Shown: in pieces, positions 62,657 to 64,000 of the stretch | Position numbering within the stretch: position 1 is the first letter of the stretch | Layout of the letters: every line of letters begins with the position of its first letter | DNA from: Phoronis australis | Lineage: Eukaryota; Phoronida; Phoronidae | Direction: 5' to 3' | DNA: 64,000 nucleotides | NCBI GenBank assembly: GCA_002633005.1 | Contig: NMRA01000052.1 | Span: forward strand, 1,142,688 to 1,206,687 | Notes under the pieces: model-generated | The model's input: only the letters and a program-made list of their open reading frames with translations | Databases searched by the model: none | Told to the model about the DNA's origin: nothing | Program-made: the position numbers and the translations under genes

Positions 62657-64000
62657 GTAAGAAGACGCAATATATGTTGTGTGTTTTGCTTAACGATAAA
62701 CTAATTGCATATATCGTAAATATTTCAAATGTACCTACATAACTGGATGAAAGTTTTACATTCACACCTCTTGTCTCGAATTCAAAAGGTATATCGGCTA
62801 ATTTATCCAATTAAACTTGTTTCTCCAACACAATTAAGGTCCCATAAAATATTCAAGTGGAACAAACTAGCTACTCGCCGTAAACCCCCACCTCCATTGA
62901 ATACTTTGAATACTTAAACAACATAAGGAACTTTTCAAATAAAGTTCTAAATGACTATGTACAAGCGACAAAACACTAATAAGATGCAGACTGCGACAAA
63001 CCAACTCATATTCCATTCTAACTTCCCTCAGTCAGGCCTTCAGGACTGTAATAAAGGTAATAAATAGCATCAGTAACTGGAATTTCTTACAAACTAAACT
63101 AAAAGGAAGCACCTCCCGTCTCTCTCAAACATAACTTCAAACAGTATATCACTGCTCCAGACATGCCGGGGCCCTTAGCGTGATATCAACGTACCCTCAA
63201 TTATATGAAATTAACTAAAACTGATCAAGATCCAACTGTTCCTTAAAATAAGAGTGACATATTAGACACAAATTTAAGAACTCTACAGAACTGTGTTGCT
63301 GTGGAGTCTTCCAGACATTTGGGCGTATCTTCTTTACGATATTAATTTATGGCCAGATGTATAATAGGTATTTTAAGAACGAAATGTTGATATGTTGATC
63401 ATGAACATCATGATCATTTGCGTCAATAGCCTCCTATGATATCCTCTTTAATTGCACAGTTACCGAAGACCAGAGAACAGAACTTTCAGACACTTGAACA
63501 ATGCCCGGATATTCACAACGCTTACTCAGAATCCCCCAAAGTTCCTGATAAACTATTCCTTAAAGGGTATATAAAACTTAATACCAGTGAAATATGGAAT
63601 AATTCAAAAAAGTTGCTAAATTTCTATTTCATAGCGGAATGATTCGACATTGACTATATGGACTTACCTAAATTATTCCCTTTTTCGTACATGTAATTGA
63701 AAAAATACCGTATTTGGCCATACCTGTAAAGCATGTAATTATTCTTGACAAGACATTGTAAACAAATATCAAACATTTATATTAACCTTCATACCTTTAT
63801 CCATTTTCACGTTCATAATTGTAATGTTTAATGTGTACACTGTATATCTTGAAATTCTTGTTGTACTTTATGCGTATCAAAATGCACGTATAAATATTTG
63901 TATTCATCTGTGCATGCATATGCAAAATTCAATTGAATACATAACAGTTGTCGTTATTTACAATCTTTATTCCGTATCCTCGACACTCAACAGAGCATTG
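62657..64000. other. Probable intron of the PAN-domain gene
   Basis: A/T-rich with no recognisable exon. The frame 63436-63642 has no domain and no convincing splice sites. Confidence 0.45.

Noticed and set aside
62346-62810. 154-codon minus-strand frame
   Set aside because: Antisense of the signal-peptide/PAN exon; no domain of its own.

Overview
This is animal (metazoan) nuclear DNA, not bacterial. It has large introns with GT-AG (one GC-AG) splice sites, sparse exons, AATAAA signals and many dead transposons. The genes recognised are a flagellar dynein-regulator end (IQCG/DRC9), a TRIM2/3-type RING–B-box–filamin–NHL protein, a flavin monoamine oxidase, a fibrinogen-related domain (FReD) gene and a PAN/apple-domain secreted exon. 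With the P2X7-like and other repeated marine-invertebrate gene debris, they suggest a marine invertebrate, perhaps a non-vertebrate deuterostome such as a hemichordate or lancelet. That assignment is inference only; nothing here fixes the species.

Layout. 1-0.6 kb: last exon of IQCG on the + strand with its poly(A) signal. 5.1-8.2 kb: TRIM2/3-like gene on the - strand, one big exon plus a small last exon. 8.2-22 kb: gene-poor repeats, including a 1.6 kb TIR transposon at 19.9-21.5 kb. 22.1-31.7 kb: almost complete monoamine oxidase gene on the - strand. I rebuilt twelve coding exons whose phases all join; only the short first exon is missing. 31.7-36.4 kb: foldback repeats. 36.4-39.9 kb: last two exons of a FReD gene on the + strand. 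40-48 kb: MITEs, a LINE 3' end and a decayed P2X7-like C-terminal domain. 49-57 kb: decayed copies of an uncharacterised multicopy gene family, a tRNA-derived SINE head and a 2.7 kb hAT remnant with TIRs. 58-60.3 kb: a second copy of the 19.9 kb transposon in the opposite orientation. 62.3-62.7 kb: signal peptide plus PAN-like first exon of another secreted protein.

The genes do not form an operon or pathway. The FReD exons and the PAN exon may belong to one local family of secreted lectin-like genes, since a shared intergenic repeat lies next to both. The most interesting non-gene signals are a 160-bp-arm foldback element whose arms carry a hammerhead-ribozyme-like core, several other foldbacks and hairpins, and the pair of inverted transposon copies bracketing the monoamine oxidase and FReD genes. 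All calls were made by eye from the sequence and from memory of protein families; no searches were run.
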